From Ignavibacteriota bacterium (GTDB taxonomy: Bacteria > Bacteroidota > Ignavibacteria > SZUA-365), in assembly GCA_016218045.1 (NCBI GenBank), contig JACRFB010000040.1, positions 186,001-250,000 of the forward strand: DNA of 64,000 bases, written 5' to 3'. The translations under genes were made by a program, and so were the position numbers. Below, in pieces: positions 18,003-25,977 of this stretch. Below the pieces are notes generated by a model that saw nothing but the letters and a program-made list of their open reading frames with translations, had not been told where the DNA came from and did not search any database. How positions within the stretch are numbered: position 1 is the stretch's first letter; every line of letters begins with the position of its first letter.

Positions 18003-19829
18003 TCAGGAACCGCTGGTGGGGATGACGCGCACTTTGACGCGCAGATCGGTGTCGGAGGCCGGCAGTTTCACTGTCAGGGCCTCGGCGTTGAAATCGGTGT
18101 ACGGCGCGCCGTCGATCGTGACACTCTCGATGCGGATCGACTTCGGCGGAAGGATGTCGGGCGACACACGCAGGATGTTGCGCTTGAATCCGTTCGGCTT
18201 CGGCTTGAAGTGCAGGTCGAGCGGCTTCTTGGTGAGCAGAAGATTCGTGTATGTCTGCGCGAGGTAACACAACTCGAACGAGTGGTATCCGCTCATCGAG
18301 TGGCTGCCCTTGAATCGCTCGGTGCCCATGAGGTAGGGAATGCCGTTTGCAAGCACGTTGAAGAACACCGCGCCATCGTCATGATCAAGGAAGAACGCGT
18401 TGTAGAACGCGCTCGACTCGCGCGAGATTTTCCGGTACTCGTCGCCGCCGAGAACACCCGCGAGAATCAGATAGGCCAGAATGCCCTGCTCCTGCTGCCA
18501 CCAGGCCTTGCGGTCGTGGAAGGCGAATCGGTGCCAATCCTGTCCGGCCTGACGCACACGCTCCATCACATCGTACCAGCCGCCGCGCTGACGGTCGCCG
18601 CCGATCGGAGGCATCACCTCGCCGATCTTGCGCGCGACTTCCTCGTAACTCTGTTTCGGCTCGAGTCCGTACATGCGCAGGAGATTCCACGCGATCTTGA
18701 GGTTGTGTCCCACGACGCCGCGGTTCTGCTGCCACATGTGTGTGCTGTCGTGCGACCAGTCCTCGTAAAACTTCTCCTGCACAAAGGGCGAATTGGCGTA
18801 GTCGGGGAAGTACTGCACGATGGTGTCGAACGTGTATTCGAGCATCTTTGCGTAGCGCTCCTCGCCGGTCGCAAGGTACAGGTTGATGAGGTACGCAGGC
18901 GCGTGATCACCCACCGAGTTCCAGTTCTTCTTGCCCTTGTTGGGTCCGAGCGCTTCGCTGCGCGGATCAAGTGTGATCGGATCGAGATGCGAGAAATACC
19001 CGCCCTTGTGACGGTCGAGATAAAAACGGTCGAAGAGATCCACCGTCATCTCCGCGTCCTGCAGAATGCGCGGATCACCCGTGATACGGTACGTCTGAAT
19101 CGGACCCGCGAGCGCGTAAATCTGCTCGTAGGCGGGGATGGCGTCGAAATCGTCACCGAACTCGGAGGCGAACACCTTGTCCTCGCGCGAGCCGTGTACG
19201 TCGATGCCGTGATACCAGTACACGATCTTCTCGTCCTGATCGTAGAAGCGCATGTGCTCGCGCAGATACTCCGTGCCCTTCTCGGCGCCGACGAGGTACT
19301 CGTCCTTGCCCGTAAGCAGATATGCGGACGCAAAACCGTAGACGAGACGCGAGATCGTGTCGGTCTCCTGTCGGTAATTGTCGGCTTCCTTCTCGCCGTT
19401 CAGCGTGATGGTCGTGCGGTAGTTCTTGTAGTCAACCGTATTCGTGCCGAACTGCGCCTTGAGATAAAAACGGCCGAGTGAATCGATCTGATTCACCCAC
19501 CAGTCCTGCTTCTCGAATCCGTACTCCTCGATCTTGCGGCCGAGGAACATGAGGAACTGCGCCTCGAACGAGTTGCCGCCCGCTTCGGGATAGTAGGTGC
19601 CGTAGGTGAAAACGAAACGGCCCGGCTCGAGCATGTCGCGCATCTGGCCAGTGCAATCCTGATACGGCTCCTCGAGATTGCGGACGAGCTGCGCGTAGGT
19701 GTTGCTCTTGAACTTGATCACGTAGCTGTCGCCGCCCGGTGTCGTGATGGTGTATGTGTCCGCCGCGCGATCGAAGCTGGACACGTATCCGGCGATGGTG
19801 TCAGAGAAGGTGAAATGTATGTCGTTCAC
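18003..19829 (-). CDS. AGE-family epimerase/isomerase-like (alpha/alpha)6-barrel protein
   Basis: 608 residues from GTG 19829, which has AGGAGG 7 nt upstream; the reading frame continues open upstream into the VOC gene without a good start. Motifs WQQNRGVVGHNLKIAWNLLRMYG, WWQQEQGILAYLILAGV and GYHSFELCYLAQTY are those of N-acylglucosamine 2-epimerase/cellobiose epimerase-type barrels. The protein is longer than a typical 390-420-residue AGE enzyme, with about 90 extra residues at the N-terminus and a beta-rich C-terminal domain (about 530-608). Sugar substrate unknown. It starts the carbohydrate/signalling half of the gene run. Confidence 0.75.
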   Translation of the reverse strand: MNDIHFTFSDTIAGYVSSFDRAADTYTITTPGGDSYVIKFKSNTYAQLVRNLEEPYQDCTGQMRDMLEPGRFVFTYGTYYPEAGGNSFEAQFLMFLGRKIEEYGFEKQDWWVNQIDSLGRFYLKAQFGTNTVDYKNYRTTITLNGEKEADNYRQETDTISRLVYGFASAYLLTGKDEYLVGAEKGTEYLREHMRFYDQDEKIVYWYHGIDVHGSREDKVFASEFGDDFDAIPAYEQIYALAGPIQTYRITGDPRILQDAEMTVDLFDRFYLDRHKGGYFSHLDPITLDPRSEALGPNKGKKNWNSVGDHAPAYLINLYLATGEERYAKMLEYTFDTIVQYFPDYANSPFVQEKFYEDWSHDSTHMWQQNRGVVGHNLKIAWNLLRMYGLEPKQSYEEVARKIGEVMPPIGGDRQRGGWYDVMERVRQAGQDWHRFAFHDRKAWWQQEQGILAYLILAGVLGGDEYRKISRESSAFYNAFFLDHDDGAVFFNVLANGIPYLMGTERFKGSHSMSGYHSFELCYLAQTYTNLLLTKKPLDLHFKPKPNGFKRNILRVSPDILPPKSIRIESVTIDGAPYTDFNAEALTVKLPASDTDLRVKVRVIPTSGS

Positions 19830-19888
19830 GAAATATCCTCCTGGATGAAAGAATGTGTCGATCGATCGCGTGCGGGCGGACGCTGCGC

Positions 19889-20320
19889 TTACATGTCGAG
19901 AGGGGGCGGATTCAGTTCGTCCACGTACCCCTGGCTGATTTCCACGATGTTGCCTTCCGGATCCGCGACCCACACGGTCTTCCAACCCGGGATAAACGCG
20001 CCGAAGTCGAAGGGACCGTGGGTGATCCGCGCGTCCGCGCCCATCTCCGCAAGCTTCGCGTCGATGTCGTCGACCTTGAAGGCGATGTGCCTCCATTCGG
20101 GATACCACGGACCGTCCTGCACCTTCGGGCCGACTGGCGACTCCTCCTTCGCGGAGAATAGTTCAAGATAGGCGCCGCCGGACTTGATGAAGACGATGGC
20201 CTCGTCGCCGAGCGGTATGTAGCGCGCGCGCACGAAGCCGAAATGTTTGGTGTACCAGCGCTCGAGCGCGAGCGGATCCTTGCAGGCGACGGCCATGTGA
20301 TGGAACGCGAGGTCGGCCAT
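19889..20320 (-). CDS. VOC family (glyoxalase/dioxygenase-fold) protein
   Basis: 143 residues with the paired beta-alpha-beta-beta-beta modules of the vicinal oxygen chelate superfamily: FHHMAVACKDPLALERWYTKHFGF at the start, AYLELFSA mid-protein, HIAFKVDDIDA, and WVADPEGNIVEISQ at the end. The metal ligands are probably His8 (HHMAV), Glu of YLELF, His of HIAF and Glu of NIVEI. It starts 1 bp after the stop of the small DJ-1 gene, so they are translationally linked. Confidence 0.85.
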   Translation of the reverse strand: MADLAFHHMAVACKDPLALERWYTKHFGFVRARYIPLGDEAIVFIKSGGAYLELFSAKEESPVGPKVQDGPWYPEWRHIAFKVDDIDAKLAEMGADARITHGPFDFGAFIPGWKTVWVADPEGNIVEISQGYVDELNPPPLDM

Positions 20321-20321
20321 G

Positions 20322-20897
20322 TCATCGCCCTCCGTCAGCAAGCATGTCGATGATGCGGCGCGCGAACACGTTGCAGTGCCCGCCCGTGCGGCCGGTGACG
20401 AGATCGCCATCCACCACCACATCCTCGTTTACGTACTCGGCGCCCATGTTGCGCGCATCGCCGATGAGGTTGTTGTGCACGACGACGCGGCGCCCGCGCA
20501 CGAGGTCGGGACGCGGCGCCACCAGCCACATGCCGTGGCAGATGATGCCCTTGAGTATCGTCGGCTCGGCGAACGCCCGCGCGAGGAACTCGGTTGCTGG
20601 CGGGATTTTTGTGACGTCCTCGGTGTAACGCAGCCGGTCGGAGACCATGCCCGCGGGCACGATGATCGCGGAGAAGCTGCGCAAGGTGGCGTCGTCCATG
20701 CCCTCGAAGCTCTCGCGGCATTCGAAGGGCGTCCGGAATTCATGTCCGCTGAAGGTGATCGCCTGCTGGCCCCACAAGCGTGTGAAGAAATGCACGTCGG
20801 CGCCCTCTTCGGCGAAGCGGAAACGGTAATACCAGATTTCCGGATCGTAAAAGTCGCTTTCTATGAAGATGCCGATCTTTTTTCCTGCGAGTCTCAT
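20322..20897 (-). CDS. DJ-1/PfpI family protein (smaller of two)
   Basis: 191 residues, start MRLAGKKIGIFIESDFYDPE with GGAAGGA upstream. Flavodoxin-like fold with the nucleophile elbow KGIICHGMWLVAP (Cys-His) and the conserved acidic residue in IGIFIESDFYDPEIWYY. Family members are glyoxalase III, protease/chaperone or isonitrile hydratase enzymes. A second member heads the same gene run at 27763. Confidence 0.85.
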   Translation of the reverse strand: MRLAGKKIGIFIESDFYDPEIWYYRFRFAEEGADVHFFTRLWGQQAITFSGHEFRTPFECRESFEGMDDATLRSFSAIIVPAGMVSDRLRYTEDVTKIPPATEFLARAFAEPTILKGIICHGMWLVAPRPDLVRGRRVVVHNNLIGDARNMGAEYVNEDVVVDGDLVTGRTGGHCNVFARRIIDMLADGGR

Positions 20898-20923
20898 GTG
20901 TGTCCTTCCTGCGTGGTCGTGTG

Positions 20924-21316
20924 TCAGGCCAGCGAACCGTCGGGATGCTGCACCATGCCCGCGAAATGAATGGCGATTTTTCCGTCGCGGAGTACCCAAC
21001 TGTCGGCGAAGCGCATCTGCAACTGCTGGCCGCCCGCCGTCATGGTGATCTGCTCGGTTATCATGAGCGTCTCGGGATTTTCGGTTTCGCCCCAGAACAC
21101 AATCTCGGTCTCGAGACCCTCGATGCCGAGAATGCCCTGCATGTGCTCACGCAGGCCGTCGCGGCCGCGGTAATACTTCGGCGTCTTCATGAACGAGCTG
21201 ATCAGCAGCGCGTCGTCGGTGTACTGATCGAGAAGCGCCTCGATGTTCTTGTCAAGAATCAACTGTATGTGCTCGCGGTACATCGCGCCGAGCTTGGTGT
21301 TCGGTACATTCTTCAT
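20924..21316 (-). CDS. SnoaL/NTF2-like protein, single domain
   Basis: 130 residues, no signal peptide. The pattern NIEALLDQYTDDALLIS ... YRGRDGLREHMQGIL ... WVLRDGKIAIHFAGM is the alpha+beta cone fold of SnoaL-like cyclases/isomerases and NTF2 proteins. No certain catalytic residues. It lies 22 bp downstream of the GMC oxidoreductase gene and 26 bp upstream of the DJ-1 gene; one of five SnoaL-like genes in this run. Confidence 0.8.
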   Translation of the reverse strand: MKNVPNTKLGAMYREHIQLILDKNIEALLDQYTDDALLISSFMKTPKYYRGRDGLREHMQGILGIEGLETEIVFWGETENPETLMITEQITMTAGGQQLQMRFADSWVLRDGKIAIHFAGMVQHPDGSLA

Positions 21317-21338
21317 GGTGTGGTTCCGGTGATGTATG

Positions 21339-22874
21339 TCAATTCGTATTGTCGTGGAGAATCATGTCGGCCGCTTTCTCGCCGATCATGAAGCAGCCCG
21401 CGACGGTGTTGCCGCTCGGTACTGTCGGCATGACGGAGGCGTCGGCAACACGCAAGCCGGCAACGCCGTACACGCGGAGCCGCGGATCGACCACCGCCAT
21501 CGCGTCGCGGCCGATTTTGCATGTCCCTGCGGGGTGCCACAGAGTTGAACTCTGCGTGCGGATGTACCCGTCCAAGTCCCCGTCACCCGGAGCAAGCTCG
21601 CCACCGTTGACGCCCGCAAAGGCCTTCGAGTTGGCCATATCGCGGATGAGCGCCACCGCCTTGCGGAAGACCTCCACGTCGGCGTCGCGCTGCAGATAGT
21701 TGGGATTGATGACGGGTTTGTCGAAGGGATTCGACGAGCGCAGCGATACGCTTCCGATGCTGAACGGCTGCACGAGAATCGGAAGGAAAATCGCCACGGG
21801 TCCACCAAGATCCGGCAGTATCGGAGCCAGCGGTTTCGGAATCGCGGGAGTAAAATTGAGCTGCAGATCGGGGACAGCCGCGGTCATGCCCTCGCGTGTT
21901 TTGACGAACAACACGTTCCCCGTGAGCAGCGTGGTCCGCGGTGTGTCGACCTTCGAGCGGAAGATGACCGGCAACTGCATGTGGTCCTGCAGATTCTTGC
22001 CGACACCCGGCAGATCGGCCACCACGGGAATGCCCAGCGCGCGCAGTTCATCGGCGGGTCCGATGCCCGAGAGCAGCAGCAGCTTCGGCGACAGGAACGC
22101 ACCCGCGCTCACGACAATCTCGCGCGCGGCTCTCGCGGTCTGTGTCGCACCGTCCTTGCTGTATTCGACTGCCACCGCGCGTCCGTTTTCGATGAGTAGA
22201 CGTGTGGCTTCGGCGCCGGTGGTGATTGTGAGATTCGTGCGCGACCGCACGGGATCGAGGAAGGCCGTGGCAGTGCTGGCGCGCGTGCCGTCGTCGTTGA
22301 TGTGGAATTGCAGTAGACCCGCGCCGTGTTCCTGGCGCGCGCCGTTATAGTCCCAATGCGGACCGTCGAATCCGACTTCCACACCCGCGTTCATGAATGC
22401 GTCGGAACGCATGTCGTTGTCGGGGCACACGCGGATGCGGAGCGGTCCGCCCGCGCCGTGGTACTTCGACGGACCGTCTTCGAAGTCTTCCGACTTCTTG
22501 AAGTACGGCAGCACGTCGTCGTATCCCCAGCCGTCGGCGCCCATCATGTTCCACTGATCGAAGTTCCCGCGGTTGCCGCGCACGTACATCATCGCGTTGA
22601 TCGATGTGCTGCCGCCGAGCACCTTGCCCTGATTGATCGTGATCGCGCGGTCCGCAAGAGCGGGCTGCGATTCCGTCCCGAGCGTCCAGTCGATCTCCGA
22701 GCCCCAGAGGCGCACGAAGCCGCCCGGATCCTTGATGTCGGCTGCGCTGTCGGGAACTCCTGCCTCGAGCAGGAGAACGTGGTTGCCCGCCGCCGCGCTG
22801 AGCCGGTTGGCGACAACGGCGCCCGATGCGCCGCTGCCGATCACGATGTAATCAAACAAGTCTGTATCTGCCAT
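21339..22874 (-). CDS. GMC-family FAD oxidoreductase (choline dehydrogenase-like)
   Basis: 511 residues. The dinucleotide fold DYIVIGSGASGAVVANRLS (residues 8-26), the GMC signature VLGGSTSINAMMYVRG, and the catalytic His/Asn in WHPAGTCKIG and VPSGNTVAGCFMIGEKAADMI are all present. Such flavoenzymes oxidise primary or secondary alcohols using FAD. It has no export signal. Its position between SnoaL-like genes suggests that it acts on the same metabolite as the ThDP enzyme, which is inference. Confidence 0.92.
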   Translation of the reverse strand: MADTDLFDYIVIGSGASGAVVANRLSAAAGNHVLLLEAGVPDSAADIKDPGGFVRLWGSEIDWTLGTESQPALADRAITINQGKVLGGSTSINAMMYVRGNRGNFDQWNMMGADGWGYDDVLPYFKKSEDFEDGPSKYHGAGGPLRIRVCPDNDMRSDAFMNAGVEVGFDGPHWDYNGARQEHGAGLLQFHINDDGTRASTATAFLDPVRSRTNLTITTGAEATRLLIENGRAVAVEYSKDGATQTARAAREIVVSAGAFLSPKLLLLSGIGPADELRALGIPVVADLPGVGKNLQDHMQLPVIFRSKVDTPRTTLLTGNVLFVKTREGMTAAVPDLQLNFTPAIPKPLAPILPDLGGPVAIFLPILVQPFSIGSVSLRSSNPFDKPVINPNYLQRDADVEVFRKAVALIRDMANSKAFAGVNGGELAPGDGDLDGYIRTQSSTLWHPAGTCKIGRDAMAVVDPRLRVYGVAGLRVADASVMPTVPSGNTVAGCFMIGEKAADMILHDNTN

Positions 22875-22912
22875 TCTCTGAGATCCTCGCTGCGCGGCAT
22901 GGCCGCTGATTC

Positions 22913-23824
22913 TTATTTCTCTTTGAGTTGGTTGATGAGGCCGGTGTCGTCCCAGTTGGCCCATGCGTGGATGAGCTTGAAGTCCTTCAACTGGTAGAGG
23001 ACGAGGCCCTTCCACACGACTTTTTTGCCGGTCGGGGCAATGCCGATGAACTCGCCGGTGTGTGTGCCGGGCGCCTCGAAGCGCACGAGCACCTTGTCGT
23101 TCGACGCGATCATGTCCGCAATCTGGATATCCAGATCCGGAAATGCTTTATACAGCATGTCCATCTGCGCGTTGAGTCCCGCCGCTCCCGCAATGGCCTC
23201 GGGCACCGCGCTGCGGTCGATCTTGAACGTCGGTTCGGCGAACTTCGAGAACTGCGAGAAGTCGCGCTTGCCGAGAATGGCAGCGGCGTATTCGCGCACA
23301 ACCTGCTTGTTCTTCTCGACGATCTCGGGCGGGGAAACAAAACCGAGCTGCCGCAGCATGCTGAACACGTCGTTCTGCACACGAATCTCAGCGATTTTGC
23401 CGTCCTTGAACTTGTAATAGCTCATACCCTGAATGGCGACGGGCTTTCCCGACGCGGGTACACCGCGCCACGCGCCGATGTTTTTTGTGGTGGACATCTG
23501 CCAATACGCCACGGCGCCGCCTTCATCCGCGACAATATCGGTCGGAACGTAGGTCAGGTTTTCAAAAATGGTGCGGTTGCGACGCACGAGGGCCATGAAA
23601 TCCTCGAGGCCGTTCACCGTTGTAAAGGCAAGGATGAACTTGAAATCGGGCTGAAGGATTTTATTCGCAACGTCCGCGTTACCCTTGGTCCAGACTTCGG
23701 ACAGAAACTGGCCTGCCATCGCACGATACGATTCGGCCTTGCTTCCGACCTGCGCCTCGGCGCTGCGCGGAGCAAGCGTGCTCAGCACAATCACAGCGGC
23801 CGCGATCAGATATATTTTTTTCAC
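22913..23824 (-). CDS. Exported tandem SnoaL-like (ester cyclase) protein
   Basis: 303 residues from GTG 23824 (AAAGGA 6 nt upstream). A signal peptide (to about residue 25, RSAEAQ) is followed by two SnoaL-like domains, about 30-160 and 165-300. Repeated signatures are DGKIAEIRVQNDVFSMLRQLGFV after domain 1 and LIHAWANWDDTGLINQL after domain 2, like the [W/D]..LMQQLG end of ester cyclases. It is exported, unlike the cytoplasmic tandem protein encoded two genes upstream. Confidence 0.8.
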   Translation of the reverse strand: MKKIYLIAAAVIVLSTLAPRSAEAQVGSKAESYRAMAGQFLSEVWTKGNADVANKILQPDFKFILAFTTVNGLEDFMALVRRNRTIFENLTYVPTDIVADEGGAVAYWQMSTTKNIGAWRGVPASGKPVAIQGMSYYKFKDGKIAEIRVQNDVFSMLRQLGFVSPPEIVEKNKQVVREYAAAILGKRDFSQFSKFAEPTFKIDRSAVPEAIAGAAGLNAQMDMLYKAFPDLDIQIADMIASNDKVLVRFEAPGTHTGEFIGIAPTGKKVVWKGLVLYQLKDFKLIHAWANWDDTGLINQLKEK

Positions 23825-23869
23825 GTCGATTCCTTTCTATGGGATGATGCCTGCTCGGAGGAAGGGAAT

Positions 23870-23892
23870 GCGCCCCGGAAGTACCGGGGCGC
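23870..23892 (-). other. Intergenic hairpin inside the gene run
   Basis: GCGCCCCGG, loop AAGTA, CCGGGGCGC: a perfect 9-bp stem in the 79-bp gap between two SnoaL-like genes. No U-tract follows, so full termination is not expected. Confidence 0.5.
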
Positions 23893-23903
23893 CCCGCTGC
23901 ATG

Positions 23904-24440
23904 TTATTTCTTCGGACCGCCCGGAGGAGGAACGAGACCGAGCTGACGTGCGAGCGCCATCTCGTCCACGTTCGACCAGCGCTCCATCACCTTGCCGTTG
24001 GCAATACGGACGATTGTTGTGCCGCCGAACTCGAGCGTCTTGCCCGATGCGGGTACACCGAACAGCGGTGTGCCGGTGTGTGTGCCCTTCAGTGTCCAGC
24101 GGTGGACAACCTTGTCGCCTTCGGCGATCTCATCGTGCACGGTGAGCTTGACATCGGGAATCGCGGCGCGGAACATGCCGATGATCGACTTGAAGCTCGC
24201 GGGACCCTTCTCGGGGGACTTGCCGGGAATGGTCGAATGATCGAGCGCATCTGCGGGAATCATCTCGTCGAGCACGGCGAAATCGCCACGGTCCCAGCCC
24301 GCGTGGAACAGCTTCGTTGCCGCGGCCTTGTTCTTTGCGATCTGTTCGGGATCGTACTTCTGCGCAAACCCGCTGTTCAGGGAAACGAGCAGTCCGAGCG
24401 CGAATGCAGCAAGTGTGACACGGCGCATTGTATGGTTCAT
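23904..24440 (-). CDS. Exported single-domain SnoaL-like (ester cyclase) protein
   Basis: 178 residues. Signal peptide MNHTMRRVTLAAFALGLLVSLNSGFAQ, then one SnoaL-like domain with LKGTHTGTPLFGVPASGKTLEF and ending MERWSNVDEMALARQLGLVP, a textbook ester-cyclase end. A second in-frame ATG (24428) would also work. The 127-bp gap upstream is the longest in the run and could hold an internal start or processing site. Confidence 0.82.
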   Translation of the reverse strand: MNHTMRRVTLAAFALGLLVSLNSGFAQKYDPEQIAKNKAAATKLFHAGWDRGDFAVLDEMIPADALDHSTIPGKSPEKGPASFKSIIGMFRAAIPDVKLTVHDEIAEGDKVVHRWTLKGTHTGTPLFGVPASGKTLEFGGTTIVRIANGKVMERWSNVDEMALARQLGLVPPPGGPKK

Positions 24441-24567
24441 TTTCTTGTCCACTGTTTTGTGAGTGAGAAGGAAAGTATTGTACTGTTCAATTAGTGGTCT
24501 CCAGAAGCACGGCGGCATTTGCTTCCGAGAAAGGCAATGCGCCGCGTACCGTCTGGACGCTCAAACA

Positions 24568-25437
24568 TTATCCCATCATGCCGAGTTGCTGCATGAGACC
24601 GAAGTCGTTTTCGTTCACATGCACCGAGACGATCTTGCCGCCGCGGATCGTGAAAATGTCGATGCCCCAATCCTTGATCGCGTGACCTGTCGCGGGCATG
24701 CCGAGGAACTCGCCCTTGTGCGTGCCTTCGATCGACCAGCGCGATGCGACCTTCTCGCCCTCGCAGGTGTGACGATGCGAAGTGAACTTGATGTCGGGGA
24801 ACGCGTTGCGCAGGTAGCTCACGAATCCTTTGAATGCCTCGTGACCCACGATGGGCGCGGGTTGTGTCGGGATGATGAATGCAAAACTCGGATCGAGGAT
24901 TTCCTCCACGACCTCGAGCTTGCCCTGGCTCATGATCTCGTTGAAATAGCGCAGAGCGAGCTGTATGTTCTGCTCTCCGCTTGTCGGCGGCTCGGGCGCG
25001 GGAGGCGCGGGAATGACGCCAAGCTGGAAGAGCAATCCCAGCGTGTCTTCGTGACCGATCGATTCGACGATCTTTCCGTTCTTGATGGTGTGCCAGGTCA
25101 TGCCGTCGATCTCAAAGGCCTGACCCGTCGGGGGCAGGTCGCCCTTGATCGTAACGAGGGCGCCGCCTGTATGAGCACCGCCGCCGCGCCAGCGCGTGAC
25201 AACCCAGTCGTCACCGGCAACCATGTCGGCAGGGAAGATGTAGAAATCGGGAAACGCGTCGTGCAACATCTTGGTGAGGCCGAGAAATCCGTCCGGTCCC
25301 TTGAACGGCTCGGGATGTGTGGGAAGCGTGAAAACAAAATCGTCGGAAAGTATCTCGTGCGCTGTCTGCGCATTCTGGCCGTTCAGGATTTCGAGGAAGT
25401 ACCGGCGTGCAAGCTGCTTGTTCGGATTCGGTGTCAT
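24568..25437 (-). CDS. Cytoplasmic tandem SnoaL-like (ester cyclase) protein
   Basis: 289 residues from the ATG with AGGAG upstream (25437). Two SnoaL-like domains (about 5-140 and 152-289) joined by a proline-rich linker (PAPPAPEPPTSG). Both domains show the (G)THxGxxLGxPxTGxxxxxxGxD core and end in DTLGLLFQLGVIP and NDFGLMQQLGMMG. An upstream open frame to 25860 overlaps the next gene and is not the real start. Confidence 0.85.
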   Translation of the reverse strand: MTPNPNKQLARRYFLEILNGQNAQTAHEILSDDFVFTLPTHPEPFKGPDGFLGLTKMLHDAFPDFYIFPADMVAGDDWVVTRWRGGGAHTGGALVTIKGDLPPTGQAFEIDGMTWHTIKNGKIVESIGHEDTLGLLFQLGVIPAPPAPEPPTSGEQNIQLALRYFNEIMSQGKLEVVEEILDPSFAFIIPTQPAPIVGHEAFKGFVSYLRNAFPDIKFTSHRHTCEGEKVASRWSIEGTHKGEFLGMPATGHAIKDWGIDIFTIRGGKIVSVHVNENDFGLMQQLGMMG

Positions 25438-25460
25438 ATCGCGAAGTCTCCTGTCGGGAT

Positions 25461-25910
25461 TTAGAGGCGGGCAAAGCCCGGTGCGTATTTGAAGGGTTCG
25501 ACGGTGGCGTTGTACGAAACGATCTCGAGACCGAAGGCGTTGCGTGTCGTGGCGCGCACAGTCCAGCGCTGTGTCGCATCCATCGAGACACGCTTGCTCT
25601 TTGCCGCGGGCGCTTCCCACCAACTGGCCTGCCATCCCACGACAATGTCGAGTACGGCTTCGTCGCCCTTGATGTCGGCCACGACCGACTGCACGTAGTG
25701 ATTCTCGTCGAAGAACAGATTGGTGACACGGTCGTACCAGACCTTGAACGACGCGAAGTCCTTGATGTCGCCGTCGGGAAACTGCACGTTCAAGCCCGTC
25801 TCGGCGAGCATCGGATACACCTGTTCGATGGGAATGTGGAAGTCGAGCGCCTGATACCACGCCGCCACAAAGCGGTTGATCTGCTCGACGGTGATTGCTG
25901 TATTACTCAT
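25461..25910 (-). CDS. SnoaL/NTF2-like protein, single domain
   Basis: 149 residues, AGAGGA before the ATG. NTF2-like fold with FVAAWYQALDFHIPIEQVYPML and FKVWYDRVTNLFF near the start and a strand ending QRWTVRATTRNAFGLEIVSYNATVEPF. More diverged than the ester-cyclase-type members. Separated by 67 bp from the ThDP enzyme gene and 23 bp from the tandem gene. Confidence 0.75.
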   Translation of the reverse strand: MSNTAITVEQINRFVAAWYQALDFHIPIEQVYPMLAETGLNVQFPDGDIKDFASFKVWYDRVTNLFFDENHYVQSVVADIKGDEAVLDIVVGWQASWWEAPAAKSKRVSMDATQRWTVRATTRNAFGLEIVSYNATVEPFKYAPGFARL

Positions 25911-25977
25911 GAAGTCGGTTCCTCTATGTTTCGGTTTACTCTGATGATGCTATTCATGACCCGGCGCGGCTGGCGCT

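Noticed and set aside
17583-19481. A 632-codon plus-strand frame opposite the AGE-fold and STAS genes
   Set aside because: Same mirror-frame effect; no ribosome site or recognisable domain.
24568-25860. Longer version of the tandem SnoaL protein starting at 25860
   Set aside because: The extra part overlaps the upstream SnoaL gene in another frame and has no family similarity; ATG 25437 has AGGAG.
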